NCBI RefSeq assembly: GCF_042677005.1
Contig: NZ_JBHTIF010000007.1
Coordinates: forward strand, 4,808 to 68,807
Reading direction: 5' to 3'
Origin: Lysobacter_I brunescens
GTDB lineage: Bacteria > Pseudomonadota > Gammaproteobacteria > Xanthomonadales > Xanthomonadaceae
Length of the DNA stretch: 64,000 nucleotides
Shown here piece after piece: positions 33,297-41,550 of the stretch. The position numbers and the translations under genes are program-made. The first letter of the stretch is position 1. Each line of letters opens with the position of its first letter. The notes beneath the pieces were generated by a model. It was not told the DNA's origin, did not search any database, and saw only the letters and a list, made by a program, of their open reading frames with translations.

Positions 33297-33776
33297 TCAG
33301 TCCTCGTAGTCCGGGAACGGCAGGGTCACCACGTACTCCTGGTACTTCGCGAGGGTCGCGGCGTCGTTCGCGCGCAGCGAGACGTGCACGACGCGGTCCT
33401 CGGCGACCGGGATGAGGGTTTCGCGGATCAGCACATTCGGTTGGCTCGGCAATTCGCTGCTGTACCAGTACAGCTCGCGGCCGTTGAGCATCGATTCCTC
33501 GGCGCGGTCGGCCCGGCGCGGCTTGAACGGCGATTCGCGACTGATCGTCAGTGCGAACGCCTCGGCGCCGCCTTCCTGCATGATCGCGCGGCAGACCACG
33601 AGGTCGGGAAGCCGCATCGCTTCCCAGCGGAGCGCCTCGGCGGTCGCGGGCGGAAAGCCGGGGCATTCCTCGAAATTGGTCCAGGGGGCGGACTGGGCCT
33701 GCGCATTGCCTGCCCAGAAGCCGGCCAACAGCAGCAGACAGGCCGGTGTCCTCAGGATCGGTGCCATCGAATTCAC
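33297..33776 (-). CDS. Secreted hypothetical protein, paralog of 31828-32286
   Basis: A 159-residue secreted protein with a signal peptide (LRTPACLLLLAGFWAGNAQA). The mature sequence parallels the 31828 protein: ECPGFPPATAEALRW, RLPDLVVCRAIM, EAFALTISRESPFKPRRA, LYWYSSELPSQPNVLIRETL and VHVSLRANDAATLAKYQ. The start is a GTG at 33776, because GGAG lies 8 nt upstream of it, whereas ATG 33767 is too far from that motif. Function is unknown. Confidence 0.72.
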   Translation of the reverse strand: MNSMAPILRTPACLLLLAGFWAGNAQAQSAPWTNFEECPGFPPATAEALRWEAMRLPDLVVCRAIMQEGGAEAFALTISRESPFKPRRADRAEESMLNGRELYWYSSELPSQPNVLIRETLIPVAEDRVVHVSLRANDAATLAKYQEYVVTLPFPDYED

Positions 33777-33934
33777 TACGGGGTCTCCATGGTGGCGAAC
33801 GAAATTGCGTCCCTGCGCGTGGGCGGTCCTCCACTCCCGACCATAAGCCACCCCGGCCCGCGTGACCAGTCGTTCCGGGAAATTTCGTTGTCCGCAGCCG
33901 GCCCAGGCGGCGCCGACGCCGCCGGGGGCCTGGC

Positions 33935-34723
33935 TCAGCGCCGCCCCAGGATCAATTCCAGTACCAGGTTGCTGCCGAAGTAGGCCAGGACCAGCAGGAT
34001 CATCGCGCCCAGGGTCCAGCGCACCGCCTTCGCGCCGCGCCAGCCCTGCAGGCGGCGTCCCAGCAGCAGGGCGCCGAAGGCCAGCCAGGACAGCACGCTG
34101 AACACGGTCTTGTGCGCCAGGTGCTGGGCCAGCAGGTCCTCGACGAACAACACGCCGGTCAGCAGGGTCGCCGTCAGCAGCGCGAAGCCGACCGCGATCG
34201 TGCGGAACAGCAGGGTTTCCAGCTCCACCAGCGGCGGCAGCGCGCGCAGCCAGCCGCGCAGCCGGCGCTGGCGCAGTGCGCGCTCCTGCAGCAGCGACAG
34301 GATGGCCAGCACCGAGGCCAGGGCGAGCGTGGCGTAGGCGAGCAGGGCGCACCAGGCATGCAGCTGCAGGCGCCAGTCCATCTGCTGCGGATCCTGACGG
34401 CCGACGAGGCCGTAACCGATGGCGACGACCGCCGCGATCGGAAAGACGATCACGCCCAGCGCCGCCATTCGCCCGCGCACCCCGACCAGCACGGTCAGCA
34501 GGGCCATGCCCAGGCCGACCAGGGACAGCGCCGAGAAGAAGTGGAGATTCGCGCCGCCGGCCTCGTGCCAGGCGCGCAGGTGCGCGGTGCCATGCACCAT
34601 CACGGCCGCGAGCGGCGTCAGCCACAGCGGTGTCGGCACCGAGGGACCGAGGGTCGCCAGGCGACGGAACAGCAGCCCGGTCGCGGTCAGGTAGAGGGCG
34701 GCGGCGATGAGAACGAATGTCAT
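33935..34723 (-). CDS. CcsA/YpjD-like membrane protein (cytochrome assembly family)
   Basis: A 262-residue inner-membrane protein with about eight transmembrane helices and the CcsA/ResC-family pattern (LHAWCALLAYATLALASVLA, LLTATLLTGVLF, HLAHKTVFSVLSWLAFGALL, conserved His residues). E. coli YpjD, encoded next to ffh, is the closest analogue by position. The family handles haem in system II cytochrome maturation, but this subgroup's role is not established; the genome also has system I (Ccm) below. It is divergent from ffh, with 74 bp between the starts. Confidence 0.82.
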   Translation of the reverse strand: MTFVLIAAALYLTATGLLFRRLATLGPSVPTPLWLTPLAAVMVHGTAHLRAWHEAGGANLHFFSALSLVGLGMALLTVLVGVRGRMAALGVIVFPIAAVVAIGYGLVGRQDPQQMDWRLQLHAWCALLAYATLALASVLAILSLLQERALRQRRLRGWLRALPPLVELETLLFRTIAVGFALLTATLLTGVLFVEDLLAQHLAHKTVFSVLSWLAFGALLLGRRLQGWRGAKAVRWTLGAMILLVLAYFGSNLVLELILGRR

Positions 34724-34763
34724 CCGGGCAGTGTCGCACAGGCCGGTCGCCCGGCGCAGGGCC

Positions 34764-34769
34764 TATAAT
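34764..34769 (+). promoter_or_regulatory. ffh -10 promoter element
   Basis: TATAAT, matching the -10 consensus exactly, 28 bp before the ffh ATG, followed by a GC-rich stretch (CGCGC). No convincing -35 is visible by eye. Confidence 0.6.
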
Positions 34770-34797
34770 CGCGCTTTTCCACCTGCGGCGGCTCCCC

Positions 34798-36174
34798 ATG
34801 TTCGAATCCCTCACCCAGCGTCTGTCCGGCACCATCGAGCGCCTCCGTGGCCGCGGCCGGTTGACCGAGGAGAACATCCGCGAGGCCACGCGCGAAGTGC
34901 GCATCGCACTGCTCGAAGCCGACGTCGCGCTGCCGGTGGTGCAGGCGCTGATCGAGCGCATCAAGGTGCGTGCGGTCGGCCAGGAAGTGCTGAAGTCGCT
35001 GACACCGGGCCAGGCCCTGATCAAGATCGTCCGCGACGAACTCACCGCCGTCATGGGCTCGGCCGCGTCCGACCTCAATCTCAATGTCCCGGCGCCCGCC
35101 GTCATCCTCATGGCCGGCCTGCAGGGCGCGGGCAAGACCACCACGGTCGGCAAGCTCGCCAAGCACCTGAAGGAAAAGCGGAAGAAGAAGGTGATGGTGG
35201 TGTCCGCCGACGTGTACCGTCCGGCCGCGATCGAACAGCTGAAGACGCTCGCGCAGCAGGTCGACGTGCTGTTCTTCCCGTCGGACCCGTCGCAGAAGCC
35301 CGAAGCGATCGTGAAGGCCGCGATCGACGACGCGAAGAAGTCCTACGTCGACGTGCTGATCGTCGACACCGCCGGCCGACTCGCCATCGACGAAGCGATG
35401 ATGGCCGAGATCAAGGTCCTGCACGCGGCGGTGAATCCGGTCGAGACCCTGTTCGTGGTCGACTCGATGACCGGCCAGGACGCCGCGACCACCGCCAAGG
35501 CTTTCAGCGAGGCCCTGCCGCTCACCGGCGTCGTGCTGACCAAGACCGACGGCGACGCGCGCGGCGGCGCGGCGCTCAGCGTGCGCTACATCACCGGCCG
35601 TCCGATCAAGTTCATCGGCGTGGGCGAGAAGCCCGACGGCCTCGACGTGTTCCACCCCGACCGCGTCGCCAGCCGCATCCTCGACATGGGCGACGTGCTG
35701 TCGCTGGTCGAGCAGGTCGAGCAGCAGGTCGACAAGGACAAGGCGCAGAAGCTTGCCGAGAAAGTCGCCAAGGGCAAGAAGTTCGACCTCAACGACATGC
35801 GCGACCAGCTCGAACAGATGCAGAACATGGGCGGCATCGGCGGCCTGATGGACAAGCTGCCGGGCATGGGCCAGATCCCCGACGCGGTGAAGAACCAGGT
35901 CACCGGCAAGGAAGTGCCGCGCATGATCGCGATCATCAATTCGATGACGAAGAAGGAGCGCCGGCATCCGGACATCCTCAACGGCTCTCGCCGCGCCCGC
36001 ATCGCCCGTGGCGCCGGCATGACCCCGGCGGACGTCAACAAGCTGATGAAGCAGTACCAGCAGATGGAAAAGATGATGAGCAAGCTCAGCGCCGGCGGCA
36101 TGAAGGGCCTGATGCGGGGCATGCGCGGCATGATGGGCGGCGGCATGGGCCGGGGCGGGATGCCGTTTCGGTGA
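34798..36174 (+). CDS. ffh: Signal recognition particle protein Ffh
   Basis: A 458-residue SRP54 GTPase that targets nascent membrane proteins to FtsY and SecYEG. The N domain is followed by the G domain: GLQGAGKTTT (P-loop), DVYRPAAIEQL, VDTAGR (G3) and TKTDGDARGG (G4). The methionine-rich M domain binds 4.5S RNA and signal sequences and ends in a Gly/Met tail (MRGMMGGGMGRGGMPFR). The start at ATG 34798 (MFESLTQRLSG) is the family start; the frame is open further upstream only by chance. It is divergent from the CcsA-like gene. Confidence 0.97.
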   Translation: MFESLTQRLSGTIERLRGRGRLTEENIREATREVRIALLEADVALPVVQALIERIKVRAVGQEVLKSLTPGQALIKIVRDELTAVMGSAASDLNLNVPAPAVILMAGLQGAGKTTTVGKLAKHLKEKRKKKVMVVSADVYRPAAIEQLKTLAQQVDVLFFPSDPSQKPEAIVKAAIDDAKKSYVDVLIVDTAGRLAIDEAMMAEIKVLHAAVNPVETLFVVDSMTGQDAATTAKAFSEALPLTGVVLTKTDGDARGGAALSVRYITGRPIKFIGVGEKPDGLDVFHPDRVASRILDMGDVLSLVEQVEQQVDKDKAQKLAEKVAKGKKFDLNDMRDQLEQMQNMGGIGGLMDKLPGMGQIPDAVKNQVTGKEVPRMIAIINSMTKKERRHPDILNGSRRARIARGAGMTPADVNKLMKQYQQMEKMMSKLSAGGMKGLMRGMRGMMGGGMGRGGMPFR

Positions 36175-36285
36175 TCGGGCTGCGCCCGATCACCCCAAAG
36201 TTTGCTTCGCAAAACTTTGGGCCCCAGTCGGTGCGCCTCCACACCCCATTCGTGCCTTCGGCACGAATCGCCCCTAACTTAGGGG
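36171..36285. repeat. Array of four short hairpins downstream of ffh
   Basis: Four perfect or near-perfect stem-loops: 36171-36193 (GTGATCGGGC/GCCCGATCAC, includes the ffh stop), 36195-36220 (CCAAAGTTT/AAACTTTGG core), 36248-36268 (ATTCGTGCC-TTC-GGCACGAAT) and 36271-36285 (CCCCTAA/TTAGGGG). They lie between ffh and the rpsP promoter. TTC-type loops recall intergenic hairpin repeats of Stenotrophomonas and Xanthomonas. They may terminate or stabilise the ffh transcript. Confidence 0.8.
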
Positions 36286-36380
36286 CTTGGGGGCTTCCAG
36301 GGTCGCTTGGCTGCCCCTCGATTACTGTCGTGAGCGGTTCGCCATTGATGGGCAGGGTTTCCCTGCCCGGATCGGCCCGC

Positions 36381-36386
36381 TATAAT
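36381..36386 (+). promoter_or_regulatory. rpsP operon -10 promoter element
   Basis: TATAAT 48 bp before the rpsP start, followed by CGCCGGCTTACC, a GC-rich discriminator. No -35 with standard spacing was recognised by eye. Confidence 0.65.
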
Positions 36387-36434
36387 CGCCGGCTTACCCT
36401 GCCATCCCGGCAGCTGGGCAACACCGAGAACCTC

Positions 36435-36701
36435 ATGGTCAAGATTCGCCTTACCCGTGGCGGCGCCAAGAAGCGCCCGTTCTACCACATCATCGTCACC
36501 GACAGCCGCAGCTCGCGTGACGGTCGCAACATCGAGCGTCTGGGTTACTACAACCCGATCGCCACCGGCAACGAGAAGCGCGTTGAGCTCGATCTCGATC
36601 GCACCAAGCACTGGGTCGGCCACGGCGCTCAGATGACCGACAAGGTCGCCGATCTGTTCAAGCAGGCCCAGAAAGCTGCTGCCGCCCAGGCCCCGGCCTG
36701 A
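36435..36701 (+). CDS. rpsP: 30S ribosomal protein S16
   Basis: An 88-residue S16 protein with its signature start MVKIRLTRGGAKKRPFYHII and TDSRSSRDGRNIERLGYYNP. The C-terminus is Ala-rich (QKAAAAQAPA). S16 stabilises assembly of the 30S body. It is the first gene of the conserved rpsP-rimM-trmD-rplS order, with 53 bp before rimM. Confidence 0.98.
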   Translation: MVKIRLTRGGAKKRPFYHIIVTDSRSSRDGRNIERLGYYNPIATGNEKRVELDLDRTKHWVGHGAQMTDKVADLFKQAQKAAAAQAPA

Positions 36702-36754
36702 GGCACCCCGGCCGCGCGGATCGCGCGGCCGACTTCCGAATACCCGATTCCCGC

Positions 36755-37267
36755 ATGACCGACCCGACGCGCCGCATCCTGATAGGCAGGATCCACGGCG
36801 CGTTTGGCGTTCGTGGGGAAGTGAAACTCGAATCCATGACCGAGCCCCAGGGCAACCTGGTGCGCTACCAGCCGTGGATCCTCCGCGATGCGGCCGGCCG
36901 CGAGCGCGAGGTCTCCGGCGCGAAGGCGCGACCCGGCGGCAAGGGCCTGATCGGCACGCTGCCCGGCATCGAGGATCGTGATGCTGCCGAGGCCCTGCGT
37001 GGCGCCGAACTCTTCGTTCCGCGCAGCGCGCTGCCGCCACCGAAGGATGGCGAGTTCTACTGGATCGACCTCGAAGGCCTGCGCGTCGAGAACCTCGACG
37101 GCGTGGACTTCGGCAAAGCCGCCTTCGTCTTCTCGAACGGCGCCAACGACGTGCTGGTGGTCCGCGGCGACCGCGAGCGCATGATTCCCTGGCTCCGCCC
37201 CGACTTCGTCCGCGAACTGGACTTCGGCGCCGGCCGCATCCTGGTCGATTGGGAGGCGGACTTCTGA
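36755..37267 (+). CDS. rimM: Ribosome maturation factor RimM
   Basis: A 170-residue RimM with an N-terminal RimM domain (RILIGRIHGAFGVRGEVKLE) and a C-terminal PRC-barrel segment (YWIDLEGLRVENLDG, VRELDFGAGRILVDWEADF). It binds S19 and assists 16S processing and 30S assembly. It follows rpsP by 53 bp and precedes trmD by 14 bp, the standard operon layout. The start at ATG 36755 lacks an obvious ribosome-binding site. Confidence 0.96.
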   Translation: MTDPTRRILIGRIHGAFGVRGEVKLESMTEPQGNLVRYQPWILRDAAGREREVSGAKARPGGKGLIGTLPGIEDRDAAEALRGAELFVPRSALPPPKDGEFYWIDLEGLRVENLDGVDFGKAAFVFSNGANDVLVVRGDRERMIPWLRPDFVRELDFGAGRILVDWEADF

Positions 37268-37281
37268 CGCCGCCGTCCTCC

Positions 37282-38076
37282 ATGCGCATCGACGTTCTCA
37301 GCCTGTTCCCTGAATTCGTCTCCCAGGTCGCCAGCCACGGCGTGGTCGGGCGCGCGCAGGAGCGCGGGCTGCTGTCGATCCATGGCTGGAACCCGCGCGA
37401 CTACGCCGAGGGCAACTATCGCCGGGTCGACGACCGACCGTTCGGTGGCGGTCCCGGCATGGTGATGATGATCGAGCCGCTGCGCACTGCGCTGGCGGCC
37501 GTGCGCGCGGTCGATCCGAGGCCGACTCGGGTCATCTACATGAGCCCGCAGGGCGCGCCGCTGACCCAGGCCAAGGCCCGCGAGCTGGCCGGGCTGGAGC
37601 GGCTGGTCCTGCTGTGCGGCCGCTACGAGGGTGTGGACGAGCGCTTCCTCCAGGCCGAGGTCGACGAGGAGCTGTCGATCGGCGACTACGTGCTGTCCGG
37701 CGGCGAGCTGGCGGCGGCGGTGGTCATCGATGCGACCGCGCGACTCCTGCCCGGCGCCCTGAACGACGCCGAGTCCGCCGCCCAGGACAGTTTCGAGGGC
37801 GAGGGCGGCCTGCTGGACTGCCCGCACTACACCCGGCCGCTGGAGCACCCGTTCGGGGCGGTGCCCCCGGTGCTGCTGTCCGGCAACCATGCCGAGATCG
37901 CGAAATGGCGCCGCAAGCAGTCGCTGGGCCGGACCTGGCTGCGCCGGCCGGAACTGATCGATCGCGACCAACTGTCCAAGGCCGACCGGGCGCTGCTGGA
38001 GGCCTTCCTGACCGAGCAGGCCGCGCCCGCATCGTCCCCGGAGCCGGGTCCGGGTGGTCCCGGCGAACAGGGCTAA
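37282..38076 (+). CDS. trmD: tRNA (guanine-N1)-methyltransferase TrmD
   Basis: A 264-residue SPOUT-class enzyme that methylates G37 of tRNA, preventing +1 frameshifting. The knot region contains YMSPQGAPLTQAKARELA, LLCGRYEGVDERF and SIGDYVLSGGELAAAVV, and the Asp catalytic region follows. The C-terminus ends in an Ala/Pro/Gly-rich tail. ATG 37282 (MRIDVLSLFPEF) is the conserved start; the frame extends upstream only because of high GC. Confidence 0.97.
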   Translation: MRIDVLSLFPEFVSQVASHGVVGRAQERGLLSIHGWNPRDYAEGNYRRVDDRPFGGGPGMVMMIEPLRTALAAVRAVDPRPTRVIYMSPQGAPLTQAKARELAGLERLVLLCGRYEGVDERFLQAEVDEELSIGDYVLSGGELAAAVVIDATARLLPGALNDAESAAQDSFEGEGGLLDCPHYTRPLEHPFGAVPPVLLSGNHAEIAKWRRKQSLGRTWLRRPELIDRDQLSKADRALLEAFLTEQAAPASSPEPGPGGPGEQG

Positions 38077-38104
38077 GCCCTAGCGCCACAAGGCTTTTTC
38101 TGCC

Positions 38105-38110
38105 TATAAT
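38105..38110 (+). promoter_or_regulatory. rplS -10 promoter element and leader
   Basis: TATAAT 104 bp before the rplS ATG, followed by GGCCGGCTTGC, similar to the rpsP promoter (TATAAT-CGCCGGCTTAC). It implies a leader of about 95 nt and a dedicated rplS promoter after trmD. Confidence 0.6.
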
Positions 38111-38214
38111 GGCCGGCTTGCGTTTGCAGGCAGATCCATCCCGATGCCATGACGCGGGTCCACGTGCACTCGCGCAACAACATGCCTCTCGAAGGCACCA
38201 ACAACAGGCCCACC

Positions 38215-38601
38215 ATGAACAAGCCCTCGATCCACACGCTGCTGCAGCAGTTCGAATCCGAACAGATCCAGCGCCAGCTCCCGAACTTCGGTCCGGGCGA
38301 CACCGTCATCGTCAACGTCAAGGTCAAGGAAGGCAATCGCGAACGCGTCCAGGCCTACGAAGGCGTTGTGATCGGCAAGAAGAACGCAGGCCTCAACTCC
38401 TCGTTCACCGTCCGCAAGATCTCGCACGGCTACGGCGTCGAGCGTGTGTTCCAGACCCACAGCGCCGCCATCGACTCGGTCGAAGTGAAGCGCCGCGGTG
38501 ATGTGCGTGCGGGCAAGCTGTACTACCTGCGCAACCTCACCGGCAAGAAGGCCCGCATCAAGGAAGACCTGTCGATGCACACCAAGACCAAGGCCCAGTA
38601 A
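38215..38601 (+). CDS. rplS: 50S ribosomal protein L19
   Basis: A 128-residue L19. Signature blocks are FGPGDTVIVNVKVKEGNRER, VQAYEGVVIGKKNAGLNSSF, YGVERVFQTHSAAIDSVEVK and the basic C-terminus KLYYLRNLTGKKARIKED. L19 sits at the 30S-50S interface. MNKPSIHTLL fits the family N-terminus; in-frame ATGs further upstream lie in the leader. It has its own TATAAT promoter and a strong terminator. Confidence 0.97.
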   Translation: MNKPSIHTLLQQFESEQIQRQLPNFGPGDTVIVNVKVKEGNRERVQAYEGVVIGKKNAGLNSSFTVRKISHGYGVERVFQTHSAAIDSVEVKRRGDVRAGKLYYLRNLTGKKARIKEDLSMHTKTKAQ

Positions 38602-38642
38602 CAGGCTTGGTATTGGCGGCCACGCCAACGAATATCGAAACG

Positions 38643-38668
38643 GAACGGCCACCTTCGGGTGGCCGTTC
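38643..38668 (+). terminator. rplS terminator
   Basis: An 11-bp stem GAACGGCCACC/GGTGGCCGTTC with TTCG loop, followed by TGCATT, 41 bp after rplS. Confidence 0.85.
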
Positions 38669-38683
38669 TGCATTGGAGGCGCC

Positions 38684-39469
38684 TCAAGCGAGGATCTCGC
38701 CCGCCAGTGCGATGACGATCCCGATGGCGAGGCTCAGGATGCCGATGACGACGAAATAGCCGATGGAAGTGGCCAGCGCGCGCAGCAGCGGGCCGATCCA
38801 GTGTCCCGGCGTGCGGAACGCGTCCCACAGCGCGAACACCTGGTAGACGAGGAAGAAGAGGGTCATCGCCAGCATCAGCGGTCCGAACAGCGGGCCGCCG
38901 TTGACCAGCATGTGCACGGGAATGAGCACGAGGTTGATGACGCACATGAAGGCGAAGATGAAGGCATTGATCGCGAGATGCTCGCCGTAGCTGCGATGCC
39001 GTCCCATGATCAGCCAGCTCATCAACGCGATCAGTGGCAACTGCGCGACCAGCCCCAGCGAGTAGTTCTGCAGCAGCGCCTTCATCGTCGCCGTGGCGCC
39101 TTTGGTCTGCTCGGGCGTCATGCCGGCGGTCATCGGCGTGAAATCGAAGTCGAACTTCGCGTAGGCCAGCGCGCACAGGCCCGCGAGGATCATCAGCAGC
39201 GTGAGCGGGTTGAAATAGCGGACGCGGTGGCCGTCGAGATAGGCGTTCATCGTCCGGCCGGGGCGTGTGGCGAGCGCGAAGATCGTCACCAGGAAGCCGC
39301 GATCGACATGGAACACCGCGTGCGGGATCTCATGCAGCAGGTGCGGCAGGGTCAGCCGATGGGTCTCGATGCGCTGTCCGCAGGCGTGGCAGTAGGCGCC
39401 TGCGGCCGTGGTGCCGCAATTGGCGCACGCAGCACCGATGTGCGGCGCGGATTGGTTGTGCTGGCTCAT
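38684..39469 (-). CDS. DUF3667 zinc-ribbon membrane protein
   Basis: A 261-residue protein with an N-terminal zinc ribbon (CANCGTTAAGAYCHACGQR, two Cys pairs) followed by at least four hydrophobic segments (for example FNPLTLLMILAGLCALAYAK, HLAINAFIFAFMCVINLVLI). This matches DUF3667. Function is unknown. It is transcribed convergently to rplS and alone or with no obvious partner; the upstream patatin gene has its own start 74 bp beyond. Confidence 0.88.
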   Translation of the reverse strand: MSQHNQSAPHIGAACANCGTTAAGAYCHACGQRIETHRLTLPHLLHEIPHAVFHVDRGFLVTIFALATRPGRTMNAYLDGHRVRYFNPLTLLMILAGLCALAYAKFDFDFTPMTAGMTPEQTKGATATMKALLQNYSLGLVAQLPLIALMSWLIMGRHRSYGEHLAINAFIFAFMCVINLVLIPVHMLVNGGPLFGPLMLAMTLFFLVYQVFALWDAFRTPGHWIGPLLRALATSIGYFVVIGILSLAIGIVIALAGEILA

Positions 39470-39543
39470 TCCACCTGGTCCGGACGTGCGATTCCCCGTC
39501 CCGGACTATAGCCGATCGTCCAGTCCGGATCGTTCGGAGTCGA

Positions 39544-40569
39544 TCAGCGCCTGGGTTCGCAATCGGCCTGCTCGTCGCGACCGAACAATCCACCGAGGAA
39601 GCCCTTGTCCTCGCAGGGCGGTTTCTTCGGCTGCGGCGGTGGCGCGCGCCGCGCGAGCGCCGCCTGCTTCGCCTGCCGGGCCTGAGCGTACTTCGCGCGC
39701 AGTTGCGGCAGCATCGCCAGCGCGGCCTTCTCGCCTTCGACGATCGCGCGAGCGCGCTGTTCGAAATCCGCCGGGCCGATGTCGTTCACGCGCGGGCGGA
39801 TCACGATGTCGGCGCGCGACAGTTCCTGCTCGCCGAGCTTCTGGCCCATGATCGTGATGGTCTGGTTGACCACGCCGAGCATGCTGTCCGGCGTCTTGCC
39901 GGTGACGCGGGTGGAGATGTCCACCGCGATGACGAAGTCCGCGCCGAGCTGGCGCGCGGCGTCCACGGGAACCGGGCTGACCAGGCCGCCATCGACATAG
40001 AGCGCATCGCCGATCTTCACCGGCTCGAACACGCCGGGAATACTGCACGAGGCGCGCACGGCCTGGCCGACATTGCCGCGCACGAAGATCGTGCGCTGCC
40101 CGGTGGCGAGCTGGGTAGCGACGGCCGCGAACGGTTTTTTCATCCTGTCGAACGGGCGCTGCCCGATCGTGCGGTTGACGTAGTCCTGCAGCGCCTGGCC
40201 CTTGAGCACGCCGCCGGAGAACAGGCTGAGGTCGCGGATGCTGGCTTCGTCCAGCGCAACTGCGTGCTGCTGCATCTGGAAGGCGTCCATGCCGCTGGCG
40301 TAGAGCGCGCCGACCACGCTGCCGGCGCTGGTGCCGGACACCACTTCGGGTTTGAAGCCATTGGCTTCGAGCATCTTGATCACGCCGATGTGCGCGAAGC
40401 CCTTGGCCGCGCCGCCGCCGAGGGCGAGGCCGATGCGCACCTTCACTGGTTGCGGTGCGGGCGTCGGGCTCGCGACCGGTGCGGGAGGCGTCGGGCGGGT
40501 GTTGTCCTGGCCGCAGCCTGCGAGCAGGGTGAGCGAGAAGGCGAGGGCGAAGCAGCGCAGCGAGGTCAT
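39544..40569 (-). CDS. Patatin-like phospholipase lipoprotein (RssA-like)
   Basis: A 341-residue patatin-family serine hydrolase with a lipoprotein signal (FALAFSLTLLAGC). The oxyanion loop LALGGGAAKGFAHIGVIKML, nucleophile elbow GTSAGS (Ser81) and DGG (LYVDGGLVSPVPVDAAR) are present, forming the Ser-Asp dyad. The positively charged C-terminal extension (RAPPPQPKKPPCEDKGF) is unusual. It likely cleaves phospholipid or acyl esters at the envelope. The start at ATG 40569 gives the clean lipoprotein signal. Confidence 0.9.
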   Translation of the reverse strand: MTSLRCFALAFSLTLLAGCGQDNTRPTPPAPVASPTPAPQPVKVRIGLALGGGAAKGFAHIGVIKMLEANGFKPEVVSGTSAGSVVGALYASGMDAFQMQQHAVALDEASIRDLSLFSGGVLKGQALQDYVNRTIGQRPFDRMKKPFAAVATQLATGQRTIFVRGNVGQAVRASCSIPGVFEPVKIGDALYVDGGLVSPVPVDAARQLGADFVIAVDISTRVTGKTPDSMLGVVNQTITIMGQKLGEQELSRADIVIRPRVNDIGPADFEQRARAIVEGEKAALAMLPQLRAKYAQARQAKQAALARRAPPPQPKKPPCEDKGFLGGLFGRDEQADCEPRR

Positions 40570-40691
40570 GCGAACGGAGCGGCCAGCGGACGGGGGAGGG
40601 TTATCATCGCAGCCCGTGGGCAACCCCGGAACTGCCGGCAGGCGCCACCGCCGTCTCCCTGTTCATGCGGCTTGCGCCCGATCGGGCCGTG

Positions 40692-41300
40692 TCAGGACGC
40701 CATCAGCGCTTCGCGGATCGCCGCCGGCAGCTGGATCGCGCGGGCGAAGGCGTCGGCATTGTCGTTGAAGGCGCTGCAGGTCTTCGCGGGGCTCATGCCG
40801 CGCACCTGGGCGATGTCGCGCATGTCCTGTTCGACCATCCGCTGCATCGCGGGGCCGAGCAGCGTGGCGAATTCCTCCGGCGAACGTCCCTGCTCGGCAT
40901 AGATCGCCTTTGCCTTCGCGAACTCTTCGGCATGGATGCGCTCGTAGGCGGCGCCGAAACCGGTGATCTCGACGCCGAGCTGTCTGCAATGCGCCGGTCG
41001 CACGCGGGTATTCATGAAATAGGCGCCGAACACCGCCTCGGCGGCGACCCGGGAGCGCTGCCCTGGCGCGGTCTCGCGCATGGTGTCCGCAGCCTTGGCC
41101 GCAGCGACCCGCTTCATCGCATCGGTCTGCGACAGGCCCGGATGTTTCTGCGTCGCTTCGGCGCGCACGTTGTCGACCTGCTGCGTGACATCGGCAGACG
41201 TGGGCTGGTTCCGCTTCTCCAGCCATTTCAGACCTTCGTATCCGGAGAATCCCGCCACGGCGATGCCGACGAGGATCACGGTGATGCCTGCGCTTTTCAT
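40692..41300 (-). CDS. Single-pass envelope hypothetical protein
   Basis: A 202-residue protein with one N-terminal transmembrane or uncleaved signal segment (SAGITVILVGIAVAGFSGYE) and a helical, charged remainder containing two cysteines (PAHCRQLG, AKTCSAFNDN). No recognised domain. The start at ATG 41300 lies just downstream (in leftward reading) of the tRNA-Leu terminator, so it has a separate transcript. Confidence 0.75.
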   Translation of the reverse strand: MKSAGITVILVGIAVAGFSGYEGLKWLEKRNQPTSADVTQQVDNVRAEATQKHPGLSQTDAMKRVAAAKAADTMRETAPGQRSRVAAEAVFGAYFMNTRVRPAHCRQLGVEITGFGAAYERIHAEEFAKAKAIYAEQGRSPEEFATLLGPAMQRMVEQDMRDIAQVRGMSPAKTCSAFNDNADAFARAIQLPAAIREALMAS

Positions 41301-41374
41301 GGAGTGCCTCTTGCGGTGCCCGGCTGGAGTGTAGCAACACGTCCGGCAGCGGCATGGCGGATCGCGAAAGCAAA

Positions 41375-41402
41375 AAAGCCAGGCCGCATGGCCTGGCTTT
41401 TC
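41375..41402 (-). terminator. Terminator after tRNA-Leu
   Basis: A 12-bp stem AAAAGCCAGGCC/GGCCTGGCTTTT with a 4-nt loop, ending in a T run in the leftward direction, directly downstream of the tRNA. Confidence 0.9.
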
Positions 41403-41405
41403 GAC

Positions 41406-41492
41406 TGGTGCCGGAAGTGGGACTCGAACCCACACGCTTTTAAGGGCGGCGGATTTTGAGTCCGCTGCGTCTACCGATTCCGCCATTCCGGC
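41406..41492 (-). tRNA. tRNA-Leu (anticodon CAA)
   Basis: An 87-nt type II tRNA including encoded CCA. The acceptor pairs GCCGGAA with TTCCGGC. The anticodon stem-loop GCGGA-CTCAAAA-TCCGC gives anticodon CAA, reading UUG. There is a long variable arm and the T arm GGGTTCGAGTCCC. It reads UUG, a rare leucine codon in such a GC-rich genome. Confidence 0.97.
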
Positions 41493-41550
41493 GCGGAGGC
41501 GAAGTATAGCCGAGGCGGAGCTTCCCGCCGAGGGCAGCTTGCGGAGGCGC

